Assembly (NCBI GenBank): GCA_942493375.1
Contig: OW818698.1
Coordinates: 2,108,001 to 2,172,000, forward strand
DNA length: 64,000 nucleotides
Source: G942493375 sp942493375
GTDB lineage: Bacteria > Armatimonadota > UBA5829
Reading direction: 5' to 3'
Shown here: one piece after another, positions 45,588-54,072 of the stretch
Position numbering within the stretch: position 1 is the stretch's first letter
Layout: every line of letters starts with the position of its first letter
Program-made: the position numbers and the translations under genes
Notes under the pieces: generated by a model
Seen by the model: only the letters and a program-made list of their open reading frames with translations
The model's database searches: none
What the model was told of the DNA's origin: nothing

Positions 45588-46867
45588 TTGATAAATCCTT
45601 ACATCCTTATATGGATACCAAGACAGCAGAGCCAGCTTTTGGGCTAAGGACGTTACCCTAATCACTGTGTTCAGCTGGGTTATAAGGCCAACCTAGCTCT
45701 GCTGCAGGTAAGATAAGTGAAATCAACCACTCTCATATGTATTAGTGGACAAGTCACCGTCGTAGGTTTTTCGCCGGGCTTGGACCAGGTTGGACTTTGT
45801 CCAATTATGGGCGGAGCCAGAACGAAACCCCTGACTATGTATTATAGGGTGGGGTAAAACGCAGTTTGGATTTTTCAAGGAGAGGTGGATAACTGTGCAG
45901 GTCAAATCTAAAATACGATTGGTGGTAATCTTCGGATTAGACGTTCGCCTACCACAAGGATTATGATTCTAGACGGTTACATGTGTAACTTGTAACGTTG
46001 TACATTATACATATAGCCTTAACGACAACCCTGAAACTCATTGCCACTTGAAGGTGTGGCTGATGTTACTGAAAGAGTTCGTCGATTGGTTACTGTCTCT
46101 ATAAAGTGAAATTTGTGCCTCAGGAATCATGCTAGGATTACCAGAATGGCAAAACATACATACTTCTCGGTAAAACATTCCTACGGGGCAGCCAGTTGGC
46201 AAATTGAAAGAGTCTACAAGCTGGCCGACTCATGCTGGTCAGTATTAACAAGCCCAAGGTTCTATTTAATGGGTTGAAGACTGGTGGTATATCCCGGCGG
46301 TTAGATATCAGCACTATTCAATTCACTCACGGTGCCAATACCAGTTCGGAAGAATGACAACACACAAATTCTCATTATAGGATCTTCACGTCTAAACATT
46401 GGTACATCCCTGAAGACTTTTAGATATAACAGATCCTGTGTCCACAATTCCTGTCACGGAAGCTCCACCCAAAGCACTTCCACCATCCGATAATATTCCT
46501 CTGTGCCAGCTTTACATCAACCCCCCATACACCCAACACCCCTGTATTAGGCCGGAATAAGAAATATACAGTTGCAAGGAAGCCTTACGGGCTTTCAAAT
46601 CCGTTTTATTTTTTGAAAAGGGTAAGGTTATTTGCCTTTTCCAGTTTCTTGTCCTACAGCACCCAGGCCCCCTACCACAGACAATTCCAAAGTAATCTCC
46701 TGCAGCATCCCATCTGCCAGCTCTTCCATATCCGCCAGTCCAAAAAGTCCGTGGGCATCAGCATTTGATATCCAGGTGCAACAGAGGGTATAGCGGCACA
46801 TATTGTTCTCAGACCCAGGCCCTCCAGAGAAGAACTTGCTAGCTGTAATAAACAAGGAGGAAATGTA
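45588..46867. other. 1.3-kb divergent region between the polymerase-like gene and the plus-strand operon
   Basis: It must hold promoters in both directions. Notable are the nested palindrome GTTACATGTGTAAC plus GTAAC (about 45976-46000), and a hairpin AAGCC/GGCTT followed by a T-rich run at about 46580-46616. A possible 43-codon gene lies at 46146. No tRNA, origin signature or known RNA was recognised. Confidence 0.45.
46146..46277 (+). CDS. Possible 43-aa gene
   Basis: The ORF has AGGA eight bases before its ATG and encodes a basic aromatic peptide (MAKHTYFSVKHSYGAASWQI...). It resembles nothing known. Small genes with good ribosome sites are common further along this element, which is its main support. 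Confidence 0.3.
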   Translation: MAKHTYFSVKHSYGAASWQIERVYKLADSCWSVLTSPRFYLMG

Positions 46868-47107
46868 ATGACAACAACAACTTTCAAAGAGTGTGATCGA
46901 TGTAAAACAATTGCTTCAGAAGCAGTTCGTGTTTCAGGACAGACACTGTGTCCGGACTGTCACGACGCCAATCTGGTCTTCTGCAGCATATGTGGAGATG
47001 GTTGCTTTGGTGATCCTGACATAGAGTTTGTGTGTTCCGACTGCCTGGAGGACTCCGATGGGAATGTTGGAACTTACCGAGTGATGTGGGATCTGTCACT
47101 GCGATAG
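46868..47107 (+). CDS. Small zinc-ribbon protein
   Basis: The 79-aa product has GGAGG six bases before its ATG. It carries four Cys pairs: CDRC, CPDCH, CSICGDGC and CSDC. This is enough for two zinc ribbons or one zinc-ribbon/RING-like fold. It begins the plus-strand run and lies 142 bases before the RNA-polymerase-like gene. A nucleic-acid or protein binding role is an inference. Confidence 0.7.
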   Translation: MTTTTFKECDRCKTIASEAVRVSGQTLCPDCHDANLVFCSICGDGCFGDPDIEFVCSDCLEDSDGNVGTYRVMWDLSLR

Positions 47108-47249
47108 TAATTCCTGTTCTAAACCTGCGTGTTGTCATCTGGGACATCCCGGTGGCTTCTTTTATGAACTGGCTGGCTGACCAACCGAATACGACCAACT
47201 CGCCTGGCACCCCAATAAGATGCCAGGCATTTCTGTTTAGGAGGATAAA

Positions 47250-50200
47250 ATGGAAACTTCAACAAAGACTGCTGCATTGGAGCGAATGTTAGCTTACACA
47301 ATCAAGACTATCGATGATGATCTGGGTATCAACATACCACAGGAACTGGGTAGCACAATGTCTAGGGCGTTACTGCCGGGACTTTTGAGAAAGGTTCGAC
47401 TCTCTAAACAAAAAGATGGATCACCTTTCCCGATCTATTCTGACACTCAGAGAAACTTTGCGAAGTTGTATGTTCACCTGGTCGCATATATGAAAGAGGC
47501 CAATGAAGAGAATCGTGCTTCGGCTACGTTCCATACTTCGCTTTACTCTCGCACTGTGTTCCAGAGCGCTGTCTGGAAATGCCACCTGGCAGCAAACAGC
47601 CGGGATGCGGAATCAACAAGCTCAGCCTACTTGATAGGGATCCCTCATTCAGGACTTGATGGGCAGTCTGTGCTGCGATCCTGGGAAATAGGCATCAGTA
47701 AATATACGGCAAGGAAATTGGGAGTTAGAGCAGGAGAGGTAATTCAACTTCGAAGATTCCCGGAAACCAACACAATACCAATGATTGTGATCATAGCTGA
47801 TGACATTGGAGAGCATTGCATAGGTTTACCAGTGGGAAGTTTGCTAAATACCCGGTTGAAGACTAAAGATGTGCCAAGCTTGCTTGGTGGAGATTGCGAT
47901 GGCGATACCTACGTAATCACAGCCTATCACGAAGCTTACTATTCTTTGTTCCGGAACAGAAAGAACTACCTGGAACTTAAGGCCCAAATGCATCGATGCC
48001 TAGCAGAACTGCGAACCTGGTTCTCGGAATACTGGAAAGACATCCCGGAATATCCAGTGCCGACCGGTATCGCGTATACCTGGAAAGACGAAGATCCGGC
48101 AACATTCAAGCCAAGGACTGACGCGGATGTATTTTCATCAAAGGTGATGCAGAAGATTTCCATCGGCTCCAGCACCAATACAATCTTGAGTTTGTGTGTT
48201 GCGAAGCTGGTAAGGTATCAGGATTTTGCCAATGTGAGTTGGGAGGATATCCGACGCGCCGGAGAGAGATCGACAGAGACGTGTATGGATATGAAAAAGG
48301 ACGAGGGTAGAGATCCTCTGTGCTTCCATAACATACTATGTGGGAACAGGTCATTCGACTCTACAGCAGCTTTAGAGTTGATGGAGTCCGGCTTCAACCT
48401 GGATTCAGTCACAGAAATACTCACCGCTCTGAAAGGTGTCAGCGTTCGTAAGATAGCAAGATATAATAAAGCCTGGGCAGCCTTGTTAAGTGATAGAAGA
48501 GCATTCGAAGCTCTGGTCAAATACTTCCAGGACACTAAGGGCAACCCTGAAGATTTCGCCAAGTATTTTGTTGATGCGTTGTATGGATTCGTGAAGACTC
48601 CATTTATCAAGGGCAAAGGCGACCCAATGGAATTCCCACCAACCAGGATGCCTCGGGAAGCCAACGACCCCAACTTCGAGCTTCGGTTCATAGAGCTGAC
48701 TGATTCAATGGAAGAGATTCGGGTCACGTCATTACTACACAAGGGAGATTTATCAGTCCAGAATATCCCTGACTCGGAGGACAAGACTACATCAGTATTA
48801 CGCATCGAGTGTGACACTGTGGGTGGTATAGCAACTATCGAGATGCTAATTAGTAACAACGGACTGGTGATAGAGTTGGAGAACCGCAAGGTCATCCTTC
48901 GACGCACCGTTCTTGTGCCTTTTCACGTAAAGGGGAGAGATATGAAGATAGTTCCGGGTTCACCCCGGATGCTTAGTTCTTGGGGAGAAGTCCTTGGGGC
49001 ATTACTAAACACAAACTTCAGATTCCAAATTAACGAACTTAAGTCCTTGGAGGATATATCGGCAGCAGAACCAGTGTTAGCTGACCTGATCAACTCTGCC
49101 TTGCGATACCTGCTGGCTTCGTACGAAGTCCAAAACTCTGACGTAGTGTCTTACGCCACAGCCTCTGGTCAGGCAAAAATCGTAGTCCTGGACAACAAAA
49201 TCCCCGAAATATCCAAGGCATCACTTGCTGCTATGAGATCACTTGGAATAACTCCGGCATCTAACAATCCACTAAAACTCGATGAGATAAGACGAACGTT
49301 AGCTGCTGAGTTCCTGGTAAAGCACGGGTTCATAAACCGGATGGTAGACACACTTTCCGGTCAACCTGGGATGGGGTTCTATGCGAAGACGAGTCCTGGA
49401 CGGACCTATGCAACCGAACAATTTGTCTTGCCACAGTATGCTCCTGAGAAACGGAGCCCTGTGATGAATGCCTGTAGTAACCTGATCGAGTTCGTGGGGT
49501 CTCATCCAGTCAGCTTTGACCTGGAGGGAAGACCGGAGGCACCGACTGCTGAAGTTTGGGCAATCAGTTTGCCAATAGAATTGATGGATGCCTTATTGGT
49601 ATCGGACTCTCTGTCTGATACGTTCCAGGCGAAAGTCTACCAGCCTCAAACGGGTGACTACAAGGTCTATCCTCTGCAAGATGGCCAAAAGCTCCAAGGT
49701 ATTGAGGTTGATATCAAAGGTGTCGGTAAGCTGACACCTACTGACAATATGCCTTGGATAAGGTTAGCAAACGGCCAGATGATCAGATCTGAGATAGTCT
49801 TCCAAATGGGAAGCAAGTCTCATCAACAACTCAGGCAAACTCACTTCAGGATGTGTCTTGAGGCAGTGGCAAGAGTCAAGTTCCTGAAGACCGGTGAACG
49901 TATGAGAGTACCTGCTGACCTGAATACTGAGCAGATAGCAAAGGTTTGCGTCGAATCTGGACTTTATGACAGTGACGATCTGACAGTGGAGATCCTCTCG
50001 CCGGATAAATCCAAAATTATCGGCAGATATCCAGCAGGCGTGATTGCCCTTGGGATGCACACTCAAATCCCTGTGATAAATGCTTCTGTCCACAGCCAGG
50101 AACTATACGATGAAGAAGTATATGCCACCAGTACCTCATCGGGTGGAGTGGTTTCAGGAATGATGGGAGCTATGACAATGAGAGCTTACGGCTTAACAAA

Positions 50201-50360
50201 CTGCCTCCAGACTCTGCACTCTGACGTACCTCCGGCCCTTGCATCAGAAATAGCAGCACTGCTTCGGTGTGTAGAGCGAAGATCGGCACCAGTTATGACA
50301 GAACCCTCTGATCTGGTATATACGCAGAATCCAAGAGAGCAATATGCCGGAATAAAATAG
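47250..50360 (+). CDS. Single-chain DPBB (two-barrel) RNA polymerase-like protein, QDE-1/RdRP/YonO type
   Basis: The 1036-aa product has the catalytic loop LLGGDCDGDTYVI (Asp 215, 217, 219), the DxDGD signature shared by RNAP beta-prime, YonO and eukaryotic RdRP. The G-G-D-x-D-G-D-x-Y form is closest to QDE-1/RdRP. Upstream, VIQLRRFPETNTIPM (about 164-178) is the barrel strand with Arg-x-Pro. Downstream, KISIGSSTNTIL (about 303-314) and ERSTETCMDMKKDEG (about 340-354) match the iG..N and iD..K elements that follow the loop in this class. The paired lysines of the second (beta-type) barrel were not identified. About 680 further residues are unassigned. GGAGGA precedes the ATG by seven bases. 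Confidence 0.7.
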   Translation: METSTKTAALERMLAYTIKTIDDDLGINIPQELGSTMSRALLPGLLRKVRLSKQKDGSPFPIYSDTQRNFAKLYVHLVAYMKEANEENRASATFHTSLYSRTVFQSAVWKCHLAANSRDAESTSSAYLIGIPHSGLDGQSVLRSWEIGISKYTARKLGVRAGEVIQLRRFPETNTIPMIVIIADDIGEHCIGLPVGSLLNTRLKTKDVPSLLGGDCDGDTYVITAYHEAYYSLFRNRKNYLELKAQMHRCLAELRTWFSEYWKDIPEYPVPTGIAYTWKDEDPATFKPRTDADVFSSKVMQKISIGSSTNTILSLCVAKLVRYQDFANVSWEDIRRAGERSTETCMDMKKDEGRDPLCFHNILCGNRSFDSTAALELMESGFNLDSVTEILTALKGVSVRKIARYNKAWAALLSDRRAFEALVKYFQDTKGNPEDFAKYFVDALYGFVKTPFIKGKGDPMEFPPTRMPREANDPNFELRFIELTDSMEEIRVTSLLHKGDLSVQNIPDSEDKTTSVLRIECDTVGGIATIEMLISNNGLVIELENRKVILRRTVLVPFHVKGRDMKIVPGSPRMLSSWGEVLGALLNTNFRFQINELKSLEDISAAEPVLADLINSALRYLLASYEVQNSDVVSYATASGQAKIVVLDNKIPEISKASLAAMRSLGITPASNNPLKLDEIRRTLAAEFLVKHGFINRMVDTLSGQPGMGFYAKTSPGRTYATEQFVLPQYAPEKRSPVMNACSNLIEFVGSHPVSFDLEGRPEAPTAEVWAISLPIELMDALLVSDSLSDTFQAKVYQPQTGDYKVYPLQDGQKLQGIEVDIKGVGKLTPTDNMPWIRLANGQMIRSEIVFQMGSKSHQQLRQTHFRMCLEAVARVKFLKTGERMRVPADLNTEQIAKVCVESGLYDSDDLTVEILSPDKSKIIGRYPAGVIALGMHTQIPVINASVHSQELYDEEVYATSTSSGGVVSGMMGAMTMRAYGLTNCLQTLHSDVPPALASEIAALLRCVERRSAPVMTEPSDLVYTQNPREQYAGIK

Positions 50361-50370
50361 TTCAACTGAA

Positions 50371-50395
50371 TGGGGGATCTGAAACACGGTCCCCA
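50371..50395 (+). terminator. Hairpin after the RNA-polymerase-like gene
   Basis: TGGGG pairs with CCCCA (plus inner pairs) 11 bases past the stop. Two more GC hairpins follow (GCGGCTTCGCCGC near 50415 and CGCCTTCGGCG near 50454). Confidence 0.45.
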
Positions 50396-50628
50396 ATGTT
50401 ATTGAAGTAGCGCTCGCGGCTTCGCCGCTCGCTTATATATCCCAGCCACTCATCGCCTTCGGCGCTTCGTTGGGTTTGTGCAAACCAATAACTGAACACT
50501 TCGACCACAATATCTTCCCAGCTCTTACGACATCTTCGGACCTAGTTGCTATTCAGTAACCGGGTTCCTCTTTCTCTATGGGATTTCACCCAGATTATGG
50601 GCCAGCGTACCTGGCTTGGAGAATTGAT

Positions 50629-50829
50629 ATGTTGATGACAGTAATAATTCTATGTTCAGTAATATCCGGACTTGTATGCAGGCATATCCTGGCATCGCGC
50701 AAACGTCCTGCTTCAATCAATCCCAACAAGTGCATTGAATGCGGAGAGCCTGTCGCGAGAGGCTATCACCTTTGTATGCGATGCTGGTCCCATAGTGAAA
50801 CAGACCCTGGATTGACTACTGATAAATAA
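50629..50829 (+). CDS. Small membrane protein with zinc ribbon
   Basis: The 66-aa product starts at the ATG at 50629, seven bases after GGAG (an ATG 17 codons upstream lacks a site). It has one N-terminal membrane helix (MTVIILCSVISGLVCRHIL) and a CIECGEPVARGYHLCMRCW ribbon. It resembles DUF-type zinc-ribbon membrane proteins but no name is certain. Confidence 0.55.
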   Translation: MLMTVIILCSVISGLVCRHILASRKRPASINPNKCIECGEPVARGYHLCMRCWSHSETDPGLTTDK

Positions 50830-51026
50830 ATCTGGGGTGGGGCTCCACGCTTCGTAGAGTGCTTTGCGGTCGACCATTAGTCCGTGCAGATCTATTTGCA
50901 GGGACATCGATGCTTTTTCTTTATGAGGATTCACAACATTGTGTATCTTCACGGTTTTTCAGGGTCTTTTCCGGGCAAAAAAAGGCTGAGTCTAGCAAAC
51001 GGAGGTTGTCTATAATCATCGAAGGT

Positions 51027-51173
51027 ATGATCGCTTATCTGTTTATTGAAAGAGTTCTCGCCAATCCCGGCCTGCACAAAGTAGTAGTGGGTATTGCCAA
51101 GGGAGTGTCTGCTGTTGTAAAGGCAGGGAAATCAGTAGCTGAAACAATGTTGGATGCTCCTGCAAAACCCTAG
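51027..51173 (+). CDS. Small amphipathic protein, unknown
   Basis: The 48-aa product (MIAYLFIERVLANPGLHKVV...) is helical with alternating hydrophobic and basic residues. GGAGG lies about 24 bases upstream and an ATA or ATC codon could be the real start. A longer frame from 50859 also exists. It is followed by an 11-bp hairpin. Confidence 0.4.
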   Translation: MIAYLFIERVLANPGLHKVVVGIAKGVSAVVKAGKSVAETMLDAPAKP

Positions 51174-51194
51174 TTCATGACCAGTCATGAGGTG

Positions 51195-51226
51195 GAAGTC
51201 AGGGTGACATAAGGGACTCTGACTTC
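51195..51226 (+). terminator. Hairpin after the 48-aa gene
   Basis: GAAGTCAGGGT (51195-51205) pairs with ACTCTGACTTC (51216-51226), 11 pairs with one G-T wobble, 22 bases past the stop. No long T-run follows. Confidence 0.5.
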
Positions 51227-51268
51227 TGCTCATTTGAAAGAATCCAATAAGTTTCTGGAGGAATCGTT

Positions 51269-51391
51269 ATGGGAAAGTTTCTTGGTAGATTTCTAAAGCG
51301 TGCCCGGCTTCACGGATGGGGTTATGCAATCAGGCGTGCCAGAACTACGTGGTATTCCAGGAATGCTACCGATAGAATAGATTTGGTGTAA
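51269..51391 (+). CDS. 40-aa basic protein, coupled to the next gene
   Basis: CTGGAGGAATCGTT precedes the ATG, a strong site. The product (MGKFLGRFLKRARLHGWGYA...) has ten Arg or Lys residues and could bind nucleic acid or membrane. Its TAA is followed one base later by the ATG of the 87-aa gene. It was too short for routine gene calling. Confidence 0.55.
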   Translation: MGKFLGRFLKRARLHGWGYAIRRARTTWYSRNATDRIDLV

Positions 51392-51392
51392 T

Positions 51393-51656
51393 ATGCGCAG
51401 GCTTAGAACCATTGTGTTCATCGTTGGGTTCGTGTTGTTGTTCTCGGTTTTTCCCGGCTGCATATTGGGAATTGTGGCGATGATTAGCGTTTTTGCCCCC
51501 TGGACATTATCTGGGACCGCCAAAATAGCATTCCACTACTGCCAGGATCGTCGTTCAAACCCCGGTGCATCCACACAAAAAGACTTCGTTATACTTTTTC
51601 TTCATGGAGGCTACTCCAGGTTAGTCGCTTTTCGAAAGAGTCAAGCAAAAGCCTGA
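51393..51656 (+). CDS. Small membrane or lipoprotein-like protein
   Basis: The 87-aa product opens with a hydrophobic segment (IVFIVGFVLLFSVFPGCILG), where FPGC could be a lipobox, and a second hydrophobic stretch (IVAMISVFAPWTL). The rest is polar. It is coupled to the 40-aa gene by one base. No family was recognised. Confidence 0.5.
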   Translation: MRRLRTIVFIVGFVLLFSVFPGCILGIVAMISVFAPWTLSGTAKIAFHYCQDRRSNPGASTQKDFVILFLHGGYSRLVAFRKSQAKA

Positions 51657-51866
51657 GATGTATGATACCAGATTTTTTACCCAGACAGAGTGCCGGGGTG
51701 CTCCTCCTCATCCTGGCATTCTTTCATCAAGGCGCACGCGCGAAGTTTCATTCGTTTATCTCATGGACTTTTCAGACCACTATTCCCCCGTTCGCCAAGT
51801 AAAACCCGCATTAACATCCATTTTTGGGTTCATTCCCAACAAAATCTTTAGGAAGGAGGCACTATT

Positions 51867-52034
51867 ATGCCCAGGAGTCGTAAGTCTAAGGATCAGACCA
51901 GCTTCGAGTTCATAATACAGGAAGACTCTCGCCAGCAAGCAAGGCAGCGAGAATCCGAACGCAAGCTTTTGGCCGCCTTGAATAGCTGTAGCGCAGAGAC
52001 AAAGCAGAATTTCGCCGACATTCTCTCGCAGTAG
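51867..52034 (+). CDS. 55-aa charged helical protein
   Basis: GGAAGGAGG lies seven bases before the ATG. The product (MPRSRKSKDQTSFEFIIQED...) is highly charged, rich in Gln, Arg and Glu, and probably a single long helix. A different frame in the same place (51658-51915) has no ribosome site and is not accepted. The function is unknown. Confidence 0.5.
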   Translation: MPRSRKSKDQTSFEFIIQEDSRQQARQRESERKLLAALNSCSAETKQNFADILSQ

Positions 52035-52268
52035 AAACTCATTAGTCGTAGCGGAACTGCCTGTATTTACCCGATTTTATTTCAGCGGGATAGTGTGGAA
52101 GGCTGTTACAGGTTTTTCAAGCTCAATGTAAAGAAATCGCAGGCAATTTTGGCTGTATAGATGCCATTGTGATTGCCCTGTAAACCCATAGTGAATCATG
52201 AGGAATTGCCTACCAATTAGGGTGCGATTTTTTCAAGCTTGGGTTGCTATATACATTTGGAGGTGTAT

Positions 52269-52421
52269 TTGAGAAGTAAGGTTATAGGAATAGCAGTTGT
52301 AGTCAGTGCAATCATAGGTATGATAGTTAACCGAGTGATTGCTGCAAGAGATTGCCTTGAAGAACTTTATACAGACTTTTTGCTGGGTTTCAAACTGTCA
52401 GATGATGACAAAATCAAATAG
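52269..52421 (+). CDS. 50-aa single-pass membrane protein
   Basis: GGAGG lies five bases before a TTG start. The product has a membrane helix (VIGIAVVVSAIIGMIVNRVI) and an acidic C-terminus. It lies nine bases before the SSB gene and is likely co-transcribed with it. Confidence 0.5.
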   Translation: MRSKVIGIAVVVSAIIGMIVNRVIAARDCLEELYTDFLLGFKLSDDDKIK

Positions 52422-52430
52422 GAGATTAAT

Positions 52431-52859
52431 ATGAATATCGTAGTTTTAACCGGACGCCTGGCAAGTGCTCCGGAAGTAAAGACCTCTCAGGGAGGCAAGC
52501 AGTACGCCAATGCTTCAATGGTAGTCCAGGACGCCACCGACAAATATCCGATGTTTGTAGATATCGTCGTCTTTGAGCGCAACCTGCAGGCTCTCCAGGG
52601 AACCAAAAAGGGTGGCTTCATCCAGGTTCAGGGTAAGCTGAATATCTACAATCCTAAGGACCAGGCGGGTCAGACTCGTTCCGGTAAGCAGGTCAAGGTG
52701 ACAGTTGATTCCATCATAATCCCTGCAGAACGGATGGCCACAACTCCTGAGACTGGAAATGGTGCCAGTTATCAACCACAGCCAGGTCGCAATGGTGGAA
52801 CATCTCCTGCGGCAGTTGCTTCACCTCCGGAAACTGACTTCGACCCTTTCGAGGAATAA
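52431..52859 (+). CDS. ssb: Single-stranded DNA-binding protein
   Basis: The 142-aa product is an OB-fold SSB: MNIVVLTGRLASAPEVKTSQGGKQ, VDIVVFERNL and GFIQVQGKLNIYN. A low-complexity linker follows, and the acidic tip is DFDPFEE, in place of the usual DDDIPF, which binds partner proteins. AGGAGAT lies five bases before the ATG. It would coat single strands during element replication. Confidence 0.9.
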   Translation: MNIVVLTGRLASAPEVKTSQGGKQYANASMVVQDATDKYPMFVDIVVFERNLQALQGTKKGGFIQVQGKLNIYNPKDQAGQTRSGKQVKVTVDSIIIPAERMATTPETGNGASYQPQPGRNGGTSPAAVASPPETDFDPFEE

Positions 52860-52870
52860 GTCAGCAGGTA

Positions 52871-52897
52871 ATAGAGGGGCTGAAAATGCCCTTCTAT
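52871..52897 (+). terminator. Hairpin after ssb
   Basis: ATAGAGGGGC pairs with GCCCTTCTAT (one G-T wobble, 10 pairs, 7-base loop) 12 bases past the stop. Confidence 0.6.
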
Positions 52898-52973
52898 AAT
52901 TCAGGACTGTTAATTAGCTGTATTTGAAGATTCAGGATATACTGAAGTGTGAGTGCATTGTTGGAGGGAAAGC

Positions 52974-53279
52974 GTGTCTATCTTGGAAGAAACAGTTCCC
53001 GGTATGTGTGTGGTTGTGCCAAATGACGCCTGGTGGACTGTGAAGGATAATGTGCTGATCCCGATAGAGAACGTTGTAACTCTGGGATCGGATAATAACT
53101 ACAAGGTTCCAATTCACGAAAGTCTCATGCTCATACGCTTTAGGGACATCGGCACTACTCCAGTGCGTATCCATTTCTATGGCAAAGACTGTTGTATCCA
53201 GAATATGAGTATGTCTGATTTTGTTTTATTTGCAGATAAGTTCGCGCTGGATATCTCCAAAGTTCATCATATAATATAG
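52974..53279 (+). CDS. Unknown 101-aa protein
   Basis: The product starts at the GTG at 52974 after TTGGAGGGAAAGC (an upstream start at 52953 overlaps the site). It is soluble, beta-rich (PGMCVVVPNDAWWTVKDNVLIPI) and shows no recognised motif. A strong terminator follows. Confidence 0.55.
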   Translation: MSILEETVPGMCVVVPNDAWWTVKDNVLIPIENVVTLGSDNNYKVPIHESLMLIRFRDIGTTPVRIHFYGKDCCIQNMSMSDFVLFADKFALDISKVHHII

Positions 53280-53309
53280 CCTTGCCTTTTCGTTTACCCA
53301 CGATCTAAT

Positions 53310-53346
53310 GGCTCAGAAGAACGGTCTTCTGGGTCTTTTTTGCGTC
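53310..53346 (+). terminator. Rho-independent terminator
   Basis: CAGAAGA (53314-53320) pairs with TCTTCTG (53325-53331) over a 4-base loop, followed by TCTTTTTT. Confidence 0.75.
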
Positions 53347-53437
53347 TGGTTTCCAATCGGCATTAGAAAATACTGCTTTGTATTGCCGGATATGGCAACT
53401 AAGAACTCCTCTTTATGAAAGCTGAGGTTAGAATCCA

Positions 53438-54067
53438 ATGGAATATGAACCACTCAAAAAGACAATTACCAAGCTTGTCGGAACAACATTTAACAATCGC
53501 CAGGCTTTACTTGCTCGTGTGAAAGCCGAACATCTGGAGGACATAATACTAACCAGAGAGCCCAGCAATATATATGACCCGGAAGCCATCACAGCATCAG
53601 TAACCTTCAGGGATCGCACTACCCGAGTCATAGGTCATATCCAAAACTCAGACCGTATGTGCTTGGGAACATTGGCTAATGGCAAAGAATGCGGAGCCAT
53701 CATTGAGGGATCGATTGTCAGCAAAAGCCGGACTGTAGCCTGTCCAGGTTGTGGACTTCTCTTCACTGCTGATAAGTTCAACACTACCATTCAGATGGAA
53801 GGTCAGGATAAGGTCAAGTGGACTACCTGTACCACCTGCAATACAAAGTTCAGATTTAATCGTCACAACAAGTTTGTACATTCGTGTGGATGTTGGGAAT
53901 CCGTAAGGGTGGGGCTTGCTTCAACATTATGTCGTGGCATGGAGTCTGGTTACGCCTACAAAGGCAGTATATTGGAAATTACGGGTGGAGATATTGGCGA
54001 AGATGGGAAACCACACAGTTTTGGATGCAATATCCGGATCGAAGCCAAATCCCTGGTGGAGGTATGA
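53438..54067 (+). CDS. HIRAN-domain protein interrupted by zinc ribbons
   Basis: The 209-aa product starts like a HIRAN domain (KLVGTTFNNRQALLARV, ILTREPSNIYDPEAITASV, RVIGHIQ, about residues 12-70). It ends with the HIRAN C-terminal strand pair (SGYAYKGSILEITGGD.., FGCNIRIEA, 170-203). Between them (75-152) are eight Cys in four pairs (C75/C85, CPGC, CTTC, CGC), an inserted zinc-ribbon module. HIRAN binds the 3' end of single-stranded DNA in helicases such as HLTF. It ends at a TGA overlapping the ATG of the AAA+ gene region. Confidence 0.75.
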   Translation: MEYEPLKKTITKLVGTTFNNRQALLARVKAEHLEDIILTREPSNIYDPEAITASVTFRDRTTRVIGHIQNSDRMCLGTLANGKECGAIIEGSIVSKSRTVACPGCGLLFTADKFNTTIQMEGQDKVKWTTCTTCNTKFRFNRHNKFVHSCGCWESVRVGLASTLCRGMESGYAYKGSILEITGGDIGEDGKPHSFGCNIRIEAKSLVEV

Positions 54068-54072
54068 GAAAT

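Noticed and set aside
46628..46887. Two minus-strand ORFs between the polymerase-like gene and the zinc-ribbon gene
   Set aside because: No ribosome binding site, no domain, and they overlap each other and the plus-strand gene's leader.
51658..51915. 85-aa plus-strand ORF
   Set aside because: It has no ribosome site and a protein-unlike composition. A frame with GGAGG in the same place (51867-52034) is preferred.
53884..54072. N-terminal extension of the MoxR ATPase
   Set aside because: The frame overlaps the coding end of the HIRAN gene and yields a Trp-rich, protein-unlike sequence without a ribosome site.
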